Assembly: GCF_900090225.1 (NCBI RefSeq)
Contig: NZ_FMHY01000002.1
Coordinates: 2,790,001 to 2,854,000 of the forward strand
DNA: 64,000 bases
Source of the DNA: Micromonospora eburnea
GTDB lineage: Bacteria; Actinomycetota; Actinomycetes; Mycobacteriales; Micromonosporaceae
Reading direction: 5' to 3'
Below are positions 1-8,183 of this stretch, piece by piece. The first letter of the stretch is position 1. Each line of letters begins with the position of its first letter. The notes under the pieces are model-generated. The model was not told the DNA's origin, ran no database searches, and saw only the letters and a list, made by a program, of their open reading frames with translations. Both the position numbers and the translations under genes were made by a program.

Positions 1-2
1 CC

Positions 3-95
3 GTGGAGATGGCGATGGGCTTCGCCGTGGCCACGCACCTGCACCGGGTACGCCGCACGGACCTGACCGACCTGGCCGCGGACCTGTCCCGATGA
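3..95 (+). CDS. nuoK: NADH-quinone oxidoreductase subunit K (C-terminal end only)
   Basis: Only the last 30 codons lie in the window. They read as the end of the final transmembrane helix (VEMAMGFAVATHLHR) and a polar tail ending DLSR, which fits the NuoK C-terminus; the helix E of the membrane proton path is a family feature. The TGA stop overlaps the ATG of nuoL by 4 bp (ATGA), so the two are translationally coupled. The call rests mainly on its place before nuoL-nuoM-nuoN and on this short stretch. Confidence 0.8.
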   Translation: MEMAMGFAVATHLHRVRRTDLTDLAADLSR

Positions 96-2062
96 GCCAG
101 CTCGCGCAGGCCGCCCTGTGGACGCCGGTGGTCCTTCCCGCGGCGGCGGGCCTCGGGCTGGTCATGGCCGGGCGGGCGGAGCGGGTCGCCGTACCGGTCT
201 CGCTCGCCGTCGCCACGGTCTCGGTGCTCGCGTCGGTGGTGGTCGCGGTGGCCCGGCCCAGCGGGTCGGTGCCGTTCGTGGCCGGTGTCGACTTCGCGCT
301 CACCGTCGACGGGCTCACCGCGCTGCTCGCGCCCATGCTCGCCGTGGTGACCCTGCTGGTGCTGGCCGCCCCGGCAGCGGAGATCCGGCGTTCCCGGGCC
401 CGCTTCCACGGCCTGATGCTGCTCTTCGCCGCCTCCGCCGCGCTCACCCTTACCGCGGCGACGCTGCCCACCCTGCTGTTCGCGTGGGAGATCATGGGCG
501 CCGCCTCGTACGCGTTGATCGGGTTCTGGTGGCGTGACGAGGACCGGGTGTCGGGCGGGCTGACCGCGTTCCTCACCACCCGCGCGGCCGACCTGGGCCT
601 GTACGTAGCCGCGGGCGCCGCGCTGGCGGGCGGCGCCGGTCTGGCCCTGGCCGACCTGCCGGGCAGCAGCCCGGGATGGCGGCACGTCGTCGCCGCCGGG
701 ATTCTCGTCGCCGCGCTCGGTAAGGCCGCGCAACTGCCGTTCTCGTTCTGGCTGTCCCGGGCGATGGCCGGCCCGAGCCCGGTCAGTGCGCTCCTGCACT
801 CCGCGGCGATGGTGGCCCTCGGCGGCTACCTGCTGCTCCGGACGCAACCGCTGCTCGCCGTGACCGGCTGGGCCGCGCCGCTGACCATGTGGGCGGGGGC
901 CGGGACGGCGCTGCTGCTCGGCGCGGTGGCGGTCGCGCAGCGGGACGTCAAGCAGCTGCTGGCCGCCTCCACCTGCGCCCAGCTGGGGTTCGTCGTGCTG
1001 GCCGCCGGCGCCGGCGCGGTGGCCGGCGGCACCGCCCAGCTGATCGCGCACGCGGCCACCAAGGCGCTGCTGTTCCTGGCGGCCGGCGTGTGGCTGACCG
1101 CGTTCGACACCACGCGGCTCGCCGGGCTCCGTGGGGTCGCCGCCCGGTGGCGGCCGGTCGGCTGGTCGGCCACCGTCGGGGCGGCGGCGCTTGCGGGAAT
1201 CCCGCCGCTGTCGCTGTGGGCGACCAAGGACGCGGTCCTGGCCCGGGTCCTCGAACGGTCGCCGTGGCTGTACGCGGTCGGTCTCGCCGCGTCCGCGCTG
1301 TCGGCCGCCTACGCCGGCAAGCTGCTCGTCGTCATCTGGCGAGCGCGCTCGAACCAACGCGACGACGCCGACACCCGCCGCAACCAGAAAGCCGACACCT
1401 GCCGCAACCCGAAGGCCGACACCCGCCGCAACCCGAAGGCCGACACCCGCCGCAACCCGAAGGCCGACACCTGCCGCAACCGGAAGGGTGACGCCCGCCC
1501 CGACCCAACAGCGGCCGGTGCCGACGGCCCCCGGCAGGTGCCGTTGATCGTCCTCGCGGCGTGCGCCGCCGCTGCCGGTCTGCTGGTCCTGCCGCCGGTC
1601 GGCCCGATGGTCGCCCGGACCGTCGGATCGCCCGGCGGGGCCCGCGTTCCGCTGGTCGAGCTCGCGGTGTCGGCTGTGCTCGCCGTGACCGTCGTGCTGC
1701 TGGTCACCCGCCGTCCGGCCCCCGCGCCACGGTGGGCGCTGCGGTGGCTCGGGCTGGAAGCCGCCGCGCGGGTGCTGCTCGTCCGTCCGGTGCTGCGCTG
1801 CGCCGAGGCCCTCGCCCGCTTCGACGACCGGGTGCTCGACCGCGGCGTCGACCTCGTCTCGGCCGGGTCGCTGCGCCTGGCCGGGTGGGCCGGCCGGGTC
1901 GACGACCGGTGGCTGGACGGCGCCGTGGCGCGGGTCGCCGCCGGGACCCGCCGACTGGCGCAACTCGCCCGCCGGCCGCAGACCGGGCGGCTGCACCACT
2001 ACTACCTCCAGGCCGTGCTCATGCTGCTCGCCGCCGTCATCGTCCTCGTCGCCTGGGGATGA
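92..2062 (+). CDS. nuoL: NADH-quinone oxidoreductase subunit L
   Basis: Antiporter-like proton-pumping subunit of the complex I membrane arm, 656 aa, made almost entirely of membrane helices. The proton-conducting core is visible at residues 115-330, including LLFAWEIMGAASYALIGFWW, PSPVSALLHSAAMV and the lysine-bearing stretch ATKALLFLAAGVW. Between the core and the C-terminal helices, residues 426-465 are a hydrophilic array of 8-residue repeats (ADTRRNPK type), encoded by 24-bp tandem DNA repeats and not expected in this family. The C-terminal part is arginine-rich and ends with one more helix. The ATG overlaps the nuoK stop; nuoM starts 4 bp after the stop. Confidence 0.93.
   Translation: MSQLAQAALWTPVVLPAAAGLGLVMAGRAERVAVPVSLAVATVSVLASVVVAVARPSGSVPFVAGVDFALTVDGLTALLAPMLAVVTLLVLAAPAAEIRRSRARFHGLMLLFAASAALTLTAATLPTLLFAWEIMGAASYALIGFWWRDEDRVSGGLTAFLTTRAADLGLYVAAGAALAGGAGLALADLPGSSPGWRHVVAAGILVAALGKAAQLPFSFWLSRAMAGPSPVSALLHSAAMVALGGYLLLRTQPLLAVTGWAAPLTMWAGAGTALLLGAVAVAQRDVKQLLAASTCAQLGFVVLAAGAGAVAGGTAQLIAHAATKALLFLAAGVWLTAFDTTRLAGLRGVAARWRPVGWSATVGAAALAGIPPLSLWATKDAVLARVLERSPWLYAVGLAASALSAAYAGKLLVVIWRARSNQRDDADTRRNQKADTCRNPKADTRRNPKADTRRNPKADTCRNRKGDARPDPTAAGADGPRQVPLIVLAACAAAAGLLVLPPVGPMVARTVGSPGGARVPLVELAVSAVLAVTVVLLVTRRPAPAPRWALRWLGLEAAARVLLVRPVLRCAEALARFDDRVLDRGVDLVSAGSLRLAGWAGRVDDRWLDGAVARVAAGTRRLAQLARRPQTGRLHHYYLQAVLMLLAAVIVLVAWG
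1367..1507 (+). repeat. 24-bp tandem repeat array inside nuoL
   Basis: Five consecutive 24-bp units run from 1367 to 1486, followed by a degenerate sixth to about 1507. Each unit encodes A-D-T-(R/C)-R-N-(P/Q/R)-K, so the array stays in frame and adds about 40 charged residues to NuoL. Units differ by only one to three bases, which points to recent slippage or amplification. Confidence 0.9.
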
Positions 2063-2065
2063 ACC

Positions 2066-3556
2066 GTGCTCAGTCTGATCGTCTTCCTGCCGCTGCTCGC
2101 CGCCGTGGCGCTGGCCACCGTGCCGCGTGTCGGCGACACCTTGGCGCGCTGGACCTGGGTCGCCGTGGCGGCCGTCGACCTCGGACTGGTCGCCGTGCTG
2201 TGGCTGCGCTACGACACGCCGCGACCCGGTCAGTTGGCCTTCGTCGAGCGGGCGGCCTGGATCCCGGGCGTGAACAGCAGCTACCACCTCGGGGTGGACG
2301 GCCTGTCGCTGCCCCTGGTGGCGATGACCGTGGTGATCTTCCTGGCCTGCGCCGGCTACGCGCTGCGTGAACGGCACCGCCCCCGCGGCCAGGCGGCGCT
2401 GTTCCTGTTCCTGCAGAGCGTCAGCCTCGGCCTGTTCGTGGCCGCCGACCTGATCCTGTTCTTCGTCTTCTTTGACCTGTCCCTCGTCGGCATGTACTTC
2501 GTCATCGCCGGCTGGGGCCACGGCGACCGCGCACGGTCGGCGCTGAAGTTCTTCCTCTACACCTTCCTCGGCTCCCTGGCGCTGCTGGTCGGCTTCATCG
2601 GCCTGTACGTCGCCGCCGACCCGCACACCTTCGACATGCCGCAACTGGCCGCCGCGCCGCCGTTGCAGGGCCGACCACTCGCCGGTGGACTGGTGCTCGC
2701 GGCGATCCTGCTCGGCCTGGTCGTGAAGACGCCGGCAGTGCCGTTTCACACCTGGCTGCCACCCGCGCACACCGACGCCCCGGCCGTCGGCTCGGCGGTC
2801 CTCGCGGGGGTGCTGCTGAAGATGGGCACCTACGGCTTCGTCCGTATCGCGATGCCGATGCTGCCGCAGGCCTGGCGGGCCTGGGCCGGGGTGGTGACCG
2901 TCATCGGCATCGTCTCGGTGATCTACGGGGCGCTGGTGGCGTTGGCCCAGTCCAACGTCAAACGCATGATCGCCTACACGTCGGTCAACCACATGGGCTA
3001 CATCATCCTCGCCGTCGGCGTCGCCGGCCTGGCCGCCACCGGCACCGCGCAGGCCCGCGGCGTCGCGGTGGCCGGCGCGGTGACCCAGATGGTCAGCCAC
3101 GGACTGATCACCGGCGCGCTGTTCCTGCTCGCCGGCGTCCTCCACGACCGCGCCCGCACGTACGACGTGCACGACTTCGGCGGGCTCGCCGCACCCGCAC
3201 CCGCCTTCGCGGCGCTGTTCGCCGTGGGCGCCTTCGCCTCCCTCGGACTGCCCGCCTTCTCCGGTTTCATCGCCGAGTTCCAGATCTTCACCGGGAGCAT
3301 CGCCGCCGCGCCCGTCACCGCCGTCGCGGTGCTCGGCATCCTGGTCACGGCGGCGCTGTTCCTCCGGGCGCTGCAACAGATCTGCACCGGCGAGACCGCC
3401 GGCAGGTCGGTCGGCTTCGCCGACCTGCGGGCCGATGAACTGTGGTCGGTCGGGCCGCTGCTGCTGCTCTCCCTGGTGATCGGGGTGGCCCCGCGCCCGT
3501 TGCTCGACGTCGTCGAGCCGGCCGCGCACGCCGTCGTCGGCCTGCTCGGGCGCTGA
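2066..3556 (+). CDS. nuoM: NADH-quinone oxidoreductase subunit M
   Basis: Second antiporter-like subunit of the complex I membrane arm, 496 aa, the usual family length. Family signatures visible are LFFVFFDLSLVGMYFVI with the conserved glutamate region replaced by FDLS, VKTPAVPFHTWLPPAHTDAP (the lysine/histidine proton path) and VKRMIAYTSVNHMGYIILAV. It starts with GTG 4 bp after the nuoL stop and is followed 3 bp later by nuoN, so all are one operon. Confidence in the family is very high; the start is fixed by the tight spacing. Confidence 0.95.
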   Translation: MLSLIVFLPLLAAVALATVPRVGDTLARWTWVAVAAVDLGLVAVLWLRYDTPRPGQLAFVERAAWIPGVNSSYHLGVDGLSLPLVAMTVVIFLACAGYALRERHRPRGQAALFLFLQSVSLGLFVAADLILFFVFFDLSLVGMYFVIAGWGHGDRARSALKFFLYTFLGSLALLVGFIGLYVAADPHTFDMPQLAAAPPLQGRPLAGGLVLAAILLGLVVKTPAVPFHTWLPPAHTDAPAVGSAVLAGVLLKMGTYGFVRIAMPMLPQAWRAWAGVVTVIGIVSVIYGALVALAQSNVKRMIAYTSVNHMGYIILAVGVAGLAATGTAQARGVAVAGAVTQMVSHGLITGALFLLAGVLHDRARTYDVHDFGGLAAPAPAFAALFAVGAFASLGLPAFSGFIAEFQIFTGSIAAAPVTAVAVLGILVTAALFLRALQQICTGETAGRSVGFADLRADELWSVGPLLLLSLVIGVAPRPLLDVVEPAAHAVVGLLGR

Positions 3557-3559
3557 CCC

Positions 3560-4990
3560 GTGGAGACGCCGATGCGCCCGCTGCTGCTGCTCCCCGAGAT
3601 GCTGCTCGCCACCGGGGCGCTCACCGCCCTGATCGGCGGTTCCTTCGTCGCCCGTCGTCGGCAGCGGCGCGTCCGGGTCTTCACCGCCGCGGTGCTCGTC
3701 GCCGCGATCGTCGCGGCCGCGCGGCAACTGGCCGCACCGGCGACGAGCGCCTTCGGCGACTCGTTCGCCATCGACACCGCCACCGGGATCGCCCGCATCC
3801 TCGCGGCATCCGGCACCCTGCTCATCCTGGCCCTCGCCGCCGACGAGATCTCCGGCAGCGCGCGGGAGAGTGAGACGTACGCGCTGCTGCTCTTCTCCAC
3901 CGCCGGCAGCGTGTTGCTCGCCGGCGCGAACGACCTGCTCGTCCTCGCCGTCGCCTACCTGCTCACCAGCATCCCGCTCTACGCGCTGATCGGCCTCGCC
4001 CGCACCGTCCCGGGTGCCGAGGCGGCCATGAAGGCGTACCTGATGGGCGCCCTGTTCGGCATCCTCCTGCTGCTCGGGGTGACCATCCTGTCCGGGTTCA
4101 CCGGCGCCACCGGCTATCCGGAACTCACCGGTCGGCTCGCCGACGCGCCACGGGGGGCGGTGACCGTCGCGGCGATAGCCGTGATCGCCGGACTGATGTT
4201 CAAGGCCGGCGGGGTGCCCGGCCACTTCTGGGTGCCCGACGCGGCCGAGGCGGCCACCGCCACGGCGGCGACCTTTCTCACCACCGTTCCCAAGATCGGT
4301 GCGTTGGTCGCGACGTACCGGTTCGCCGTCGTGCTGCCCGCAGCGTCGCCCTGGCCGGTGCTGGTGGCGGCGCTCGCGGTGGCGGGCATGACGCTGGGCA
4401 ACCTGGCGGCCTACTGGCAGTCCGATCCCCGGCGGCTGCTCGGCTGGTCGACCGTCAGCCAGGTCGGTTTCCTGCTCGTACCGGTCGTGGCGGCCGGACG
4501 CAGCGGCCTGGCCCTACCCTCGTTGCTGGTCTATCTCACCGGCTACACGGTGACCAACATCGCGGCGTTCGCCGTCGGCGCCGCCCTGCCGAGGCGTCGG
4601 CGGCTCGCCGACTGGCGGGGTGTGGCCGTTGGGCGGCCGGGACTCGCGGCCGCCCTGGTGGTGGCTCTGCTCGGCCTGGTCGGCACCCCGCCGGCCGCCG
4701 TGTTCGTCGGCAAACTCACCACCGCGACGGCCGCCTGGGACGGCGGCTACGCCTGGCTGACCGCCGCCGTCTTCGCCAACAGCGTGCTCAGCCTGTTCTA
4801 CTACCTGCGCTGGATCGCGCCGACCTACCGGAGCGCGGGGCCGACCCCGTCCGAGTGGGGGGAACCGGTGCCGTCGAACGGCGAGCCGCCGCGACCATGG
4901 TCGACCCGGCTCGCCGTGCTGGCGGCCGCGCTCAGCCTCGTGGTGGGGGTCGCCGCCGGCCCGCTGTGGGATCTCGCGGCCCGCCAGTAG
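3560..4990 (+). CDS. nuoN: NADH-quinone oxidoreductase subunit N
   Basis: Third antiporter-like complex I subunit, 476 aa. Hallmarks are AYLLTSIPLYALIGLAR, AAMKAYLMGALFGILLL, and the proton-path block FKAGGVPGHFWVPDAAEAA followed by WSTVSQVGFLLVP. The GTG at 3560 lies 3 bp after nuoM; an in-frame ATG at 3572 is an alternative start. It is the last gene of the nuo operon as seen here; the next gene begins some 300 bp downstream behind its own leader. Confidence 0.94.
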   Translation: METPMRPLLLLPEMLLATGALTALIGGSFVARRRQRRVRVFTAAVLVAAIVAAARQLAAPATSAFGDSFAIDTATGIARILAASGTLLILALAADEISGSARESETYALLLFSTAGSVLLAGANDLLVLAVAYLLTSIPLYALIGLARTVPGAEAAMKAYLMGALFGILLLLGVTILSGFTGATGYPELTGRLADAPRGAVTVAAIAVIAGLMFKAGGVPGHFWVPDAAEAATATAATFLTTVPKIGALVATYRFAVVLPAASPWPVLVAALAVAGMTLGNLAAYWQSDPRRLLGWSTVSQVGFLLVPVVAAGRSGLALPSLLVYLTGYTVTNIAAFAVGAALPRRRRLADWRGVAVGRPGLAAALVVALLGLVGTPPAAVFVGKLTTATAAWDGGYAWLTAAVFANSVLSLFYYLRWIAPTYRSAGPTPSEWGEPVPSNGEPPRPWSTRLAVLAAALSLVVGVAAGPLWDLAARQ

Positions 4991-5071
4991 CGGTCGAACG
5001 GTCCACGCGGGTACGGCCAGGGCCTGCCGGTCCCACCGCCGCGACGGGTGTCCCTTTTGGCGGATCTGTCG

Positions 5072-5289
5072 GGCCGCGACAGGAGTAGGAGCTGCTGGTG
5101 GAAGATTCCGCCACTCGTCGGATGATCGACTTGCGGGCTGGGCATTAGCGTCGATGTATCCACCTCGCGCCGGCGCGACTACTGAACGTGGTCGTTGGGT
5201 GAGTGTCGCGGATGAGCGTGGCGGGCCGTCTGTGGCGGTCGTGGATCGGTGGTTCGTGCTGTCCTGTCCAACCCCCGAAGGGAGCAGCG
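5072..5289 (+). promoter_or_regulatory. Promoter and long conserved leader of the first M36 protease
   Basis: About 220 bp upstream of the protease GTG are strongly conserved with 29950-30168 in front of the paralogue. Shared blocks include GTAGGAGCTGCTG, ATTCCGCCA, CGTCGGATGATCG, TAGCGTCGATG and CTACTGAACGTGGTCG, then nearly unbroken identity to the ribosome-binding site GAAGGGAGCAGCG. TAGCGT at 5146-5151 fits an actinobacterial -10 element and would give a leader of about 135 nt. No clear -35 is seen. Promoter position is inference; the conservation is seen directly. Confidence 0.55.
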
Positions 5290-8115
5290 GTGCCCCCGTA
5301 TTTGTCTCGTGGTCGGCGCAACGCGGCGTTGTTGTTGTCCACGACGTTGGTGGCGTCCTTGACCACCTTGTCGACGAAGCCCGCGTGGGCTGATCCTGAT
5401 CGGGCTGCGGTGAGCCCGGTTTTCCTGTCTGGTCCGAATGAGGGCGCGCCGAACGATATCGCGATGCGGTATCTGCGGGCGCATCCGGGTGACTTCGGTG
5501 TGGCCGGCGAGGATCTGTCGGATCTGGTGGTGTCGTCGAGTTACCCGAGCCGGCACAGTGGGGTGACGCACGTCAACCTGACGCAGCGGCATCGGGATCT
5601 GGAGGTGTTCGGCGCGACGGCGACGGTGAGTGTCGCGCGTGACGGCAGTGTCGTCTTCGTCGGTGACAGCCTGGTCCCGGGCCTGTCGGGCAAGGCTTCC
5701 GGCGACGTGTCGTTGGATGCGGTGGAGGCGGTGGAGGCGGCCGCCGACGCTCTCGACCTGGCCGAGCCGAAGAACGCGAAGGTGATGAGCCGCAGTGGTG
5801 GTGCGGCTCAGCGTACGACGGTGTCGGGCGCGGGTATTTCCGATCAGCCGATTCCGGCCAAGCTTGGTTGGCAGCCGACCGGGGACGGGTTGCGGTTGGC
5901 CTGGCAGTTGGTGATCGATGATTCGTCGGACGCCCACCTGTGGAACGCGGCGGTGGATGCGGAGACCGGCAAACTGCTCAACGCCGACGACTGGACCACC
6001 CACGACAGCCCCGAGAACCTGGCCACCACGCTGGGCCGCAGCGAGCCGCAGGCCGCGACCGTCGCCACCGCGAGCATCCCGGCCGCACGGGTCAGCCCGC
6101 CGAACCCGGCCGTCGACGGGTCGAGCTACCAGGTCTTCGAGTTCCCGAAGGGTGACCCGAACGACGGGCCGCGGACCGTGGTGACCAACCCGGCCGACGG
6201 CACCGCGTCGCCGTACGGCTGGCACGACACGGACGGCAAGCCGGGCGCCGAGTACACCACGACCCGGGGCAACAACGCGCACGCATACACCGATCAGGAC
6301 GCCAACAACCAGGTCGACCCGGACAGCGCGCCGGACGGCGGCGCCGGCCTCAGCTTCAACTTCCCGGCCGACCTGAACGAGCACCCGCAGACCTACACCC
6401 AGGCCGCGGTGACGAACCAGTTCTACTGGTGCAACATGGTCCACGACATCGCCTACCGGTACGGCTTCGACGAGGCGTCCGGCAACTTCCAGGTCAACAA
6501 CTACGGCCGGGGCGGCGTCGGCGGCGACGATGTGCAGTGCGAGGCGCACGACGGCTCCGGCGAGAACAACGCCAACTTCTCCACGCCGGCGGTGGACGGT
6601 GGCCGGCCCCGGATGCAGATGTTCCTCTGGCCCGGCAACCAGTTCGGTCTGCCGAACGCCGTGACGATCGACGGCGGCTCCGCCGCGGGCACCTACGAGG
6701 CGGAGTACGCGCGATTCACCCCCGCGCCCACCAGCGCCGGCTTCGCCGGCGAGGTGGTGGTGGTCAACGACGGCGTCGGAGCGACCGGCGACGGCTGCAC
6801 CACCTACAGCCTGCCCACCGGCGCGATCGCCGTGGTCGACCGGACCAGCAGCTGCAACTTCTACACCCAGGTGGTCAACGCCGAGAAGGCCGGCGCCGCC
6901 GCGGTGGTGGTCGTCAACAACGTCGCGGGCAACCCGGCGGTGATGAGCGGTTCGATGAACCCGGCGGTCGGGATTCCGGCGGTCATGGTGAGCCAGGCCA
7001 ACGGGAACTCCATCAAGGCCGGGCTGCCGGCCTCGGGGAAGGTCCACCGCAACCTGGCCCGGCCGGCGATGCGGGACGCCTCGTTCCGCTCGGAGACGAT
7101 CTTCCACGAGTACGGCCACGGGATCTCCAACCGGCTGACCGGCGGCCCGACGGTCAACTGCCTGACCGGCGACGAGCAGATGGGTGAGGGCTGGAGCGAC
7201 TTCCTCGCGATCACCGCGCTGCTCAATCCCGCGATCGACGATCCGGAGAACGCTCGCGGCTACGGCCAGTACGCGCTGTTCCAGGACAGCCGGGTGGGCG
7301 GCGGTATCCGGCCGCGGCCGTACTCGCGGAACATGGAGATCCAGCCGTTCACCTACGACAGCATCAAGACCGGTGGCTGGCTGAACGGCACCTCCCTGGC
7401 CGCGCCGCACGGCATCGGCCACGGCTGGACCTCGGTGCTGTGGGACATGACCTGGAACCTGATCGACCGGCACGGGTTCAACCCGAACATCTACGACCCG
7501 TGGAACAGCGGCGGCAACAACCTCGCGTTGCAGTTGGTCATCGACGGACTGAAGATGCAGGGCTGCGCTCCGGGCTTCGTGACGTCCCGTAACGCGATCA
7601 TCGCCGCGGACGCGGCGTTGACCGGTGGGGAGAACGCCTGCATCATCTGGGGCTCGTTCGCCCGGCGTGGTCTGGGCTACAGCGCGGTGCAGGGCACCAC
7701 GAACCGTAACGACAACAGCGAGGCGTTCGACACCCACCCGTCCTGCCGGGGTGACTTCGTCGGCCGCGCCGGGCAGCCGCAGCTGAACACCGTCATCGCC
7801 GGTGACGCCGCGCCGATGAAGTTCAAGCTGGCCGCCAACCGGGGTCTGGACATCCTGGCCAGTGGTTCGCCGTACTCGCGGCTGGTGGACTGCGACACGC
7901 TCAAGACCGTGAACCCGGACGGGCCGATCACGCCCCGGCCGACTCCGGTCGCGGCGCGTAACCCGGGTGGGTCGCACATGTCGGTCAACGCCAACGGTCA
8001 GTACAACTACCCGTGGAAGACCGACCCGTCGTGGGCCGGCACCTGCCGCGAGTTCGTGCTGACCCTCGACAACGGCTTCCAGTACCGCTCCTACTTCAAG
8101 TTCATCGCCGGCTGA
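5290..8115 (+). CDS. Secreted M36-family (fungalysin-type) metalloprotease with PA insert and PxKF-like C-terminus
   Basis: Secreted zinc protease, 941 aa from the GTG at 5290. This start follows GAAGGGAGCAGCG and gives a proper signal peptide (RGRRNAALLLSTTLVAS... ending KPAWADP); the longer frame from 5203 would bury it. Next come an FTP-like propeptide (residues ~30-250, with GVTHVNLTQRHRDLEVFGA), the M36 catalytic domain, a PA-type insert at about 480-590, and the zinc motif HEYGH at H606-H610 with the downstream glutamate in EGWSDFLA. The last ~120 residues (PMKFKLAANRG, FQYRSYFKF) resemble a PxKF domain. The 3' 870 bp are almost identical to the paralogue at 30169. Probably self-activating extracellular protease; substrate unknown. 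Confidence 0.9.
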   Translation: MPPYLSRGRRNAALLLSTTLVASLTTLSTKPAWADPDRAAVSPVFLSGPNEGAPNDIAMRYLRAHPGDFGVAGEDLSDLVVSSSYPSRHSGVTHVNLTQRHRDLEVFGATATVSVARDGSVVFVGDSLVPGLSGKASGDVSLDAVEAVEAAADALDLAEPKNAKVMSRSGGAAQRTTVSGAGISDQPIPAKLGWQPTGDGLRLAWQLVIDDSSDAHLWNAAVDAETGKLLNADDWTTHDSPENLATTLGRSEPQAATVATASIPAARVSPPNPAVDGSSYQVFEFPKGDPNDGPRTVVTNPADGTASPYGWHDTDGKPGAEYTTTRGNNAHAYTDQDANNQVDPDSAPDGGAGLSFNFPADLNEHPQTYTQAAVTNQFYWCNMVHDIAYRYGFDEASGNFQVNNYGRGGVGGDDVQCEAHDGSGENNANFSTPAVDGGRPRMQMFLWPGNQFGLPNAVTIDGGSAAGTYEAEYARFTPAPTSAGFAGEVVVVNDGVGATGDGCTTYSLPTGAIAVVDRTSSCNFYTQVVNAEKAGAAAVVVVNNVAGNPAVMSGSMNPAVGIPAVMVSQANGNSIKAGLPASGKVHRNLARPAMRDASFRSETIFHEYGHGISNRLTGGPTVNCLTGDEQMGEGWSDFLAITALLNPAIDDPENARGYGQYALFQDSRVGGGIRPRPYSRNMEIQPFTYDSIKTGGWLNGTSLAAPHGIGHGWTSVLWDMTWNLIDRHGFNPNIYDPWNSGGNNLALQLVIDGLKMQGCAPGFVTSRNAIIAADAALTGGENACIIWGSFARRGLGYSAVQGTTNRNDNSEAFDTHPSCRGDFVGRAGQPQLNTVIAGDAAPMKFKLAANRGLDILASGSPYSRLVDCDTLKTVNPDGPITPRPTPVAARNPGGSHMSVNANGQYNYPWKTDPSWAGTCREFVLTLDNGFQYRSYFKFIAG

Positions 8116-8175
8116 CCACCGGCACCGACCGAGGCCGGAGGGAGCGTCCCGACCAGGGACGCGCCCTCCGGCCCG
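7306..8175 (+). repeat. 870-bp near-identical block shared with 32176-33045
   Basis: From 7306 through the terminator to 8175 the sequence matches 32176-33045 (constant offset 24870) with only two mismatches that I find by eye, at 7780/32650 (Gln to Glu) and 7809/32679 (silent). The paralogues differ much more before this point. The block ends two bases after the terminator stem. Confidence 0.9.
8133..8173 (+). terminator. Stem-loop terminator after first M36 protease
   Basis: Inverted repeat with 18-bp arms (8133-8150 and 8156-8173), a single mismatch and a 5-nt loop, starting 17 bp after the stop codon. It is GC-rich without a T tract, as is usual in actinomycetes. It lies between convergent genes and may serve both. 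The same hairpin follows the paralogue at 33003-33043. Confidence 0.8.
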
Positions 8176-8183
8176 TCCGCCGC

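Noticed and set aside
1367..1507. Possible CRISPR array at the repeats in nuoL
   Set aside because: Units are contiguous without spacers and stay in frame with the gene.
5203..5289. Upstream start of the first M36 protease at 5203
   Set aside because: It would hide the signal peptide 29 residues in; the GTG at 5290 has a good ribosome-binding site and the same layout occurs in the paralogue.
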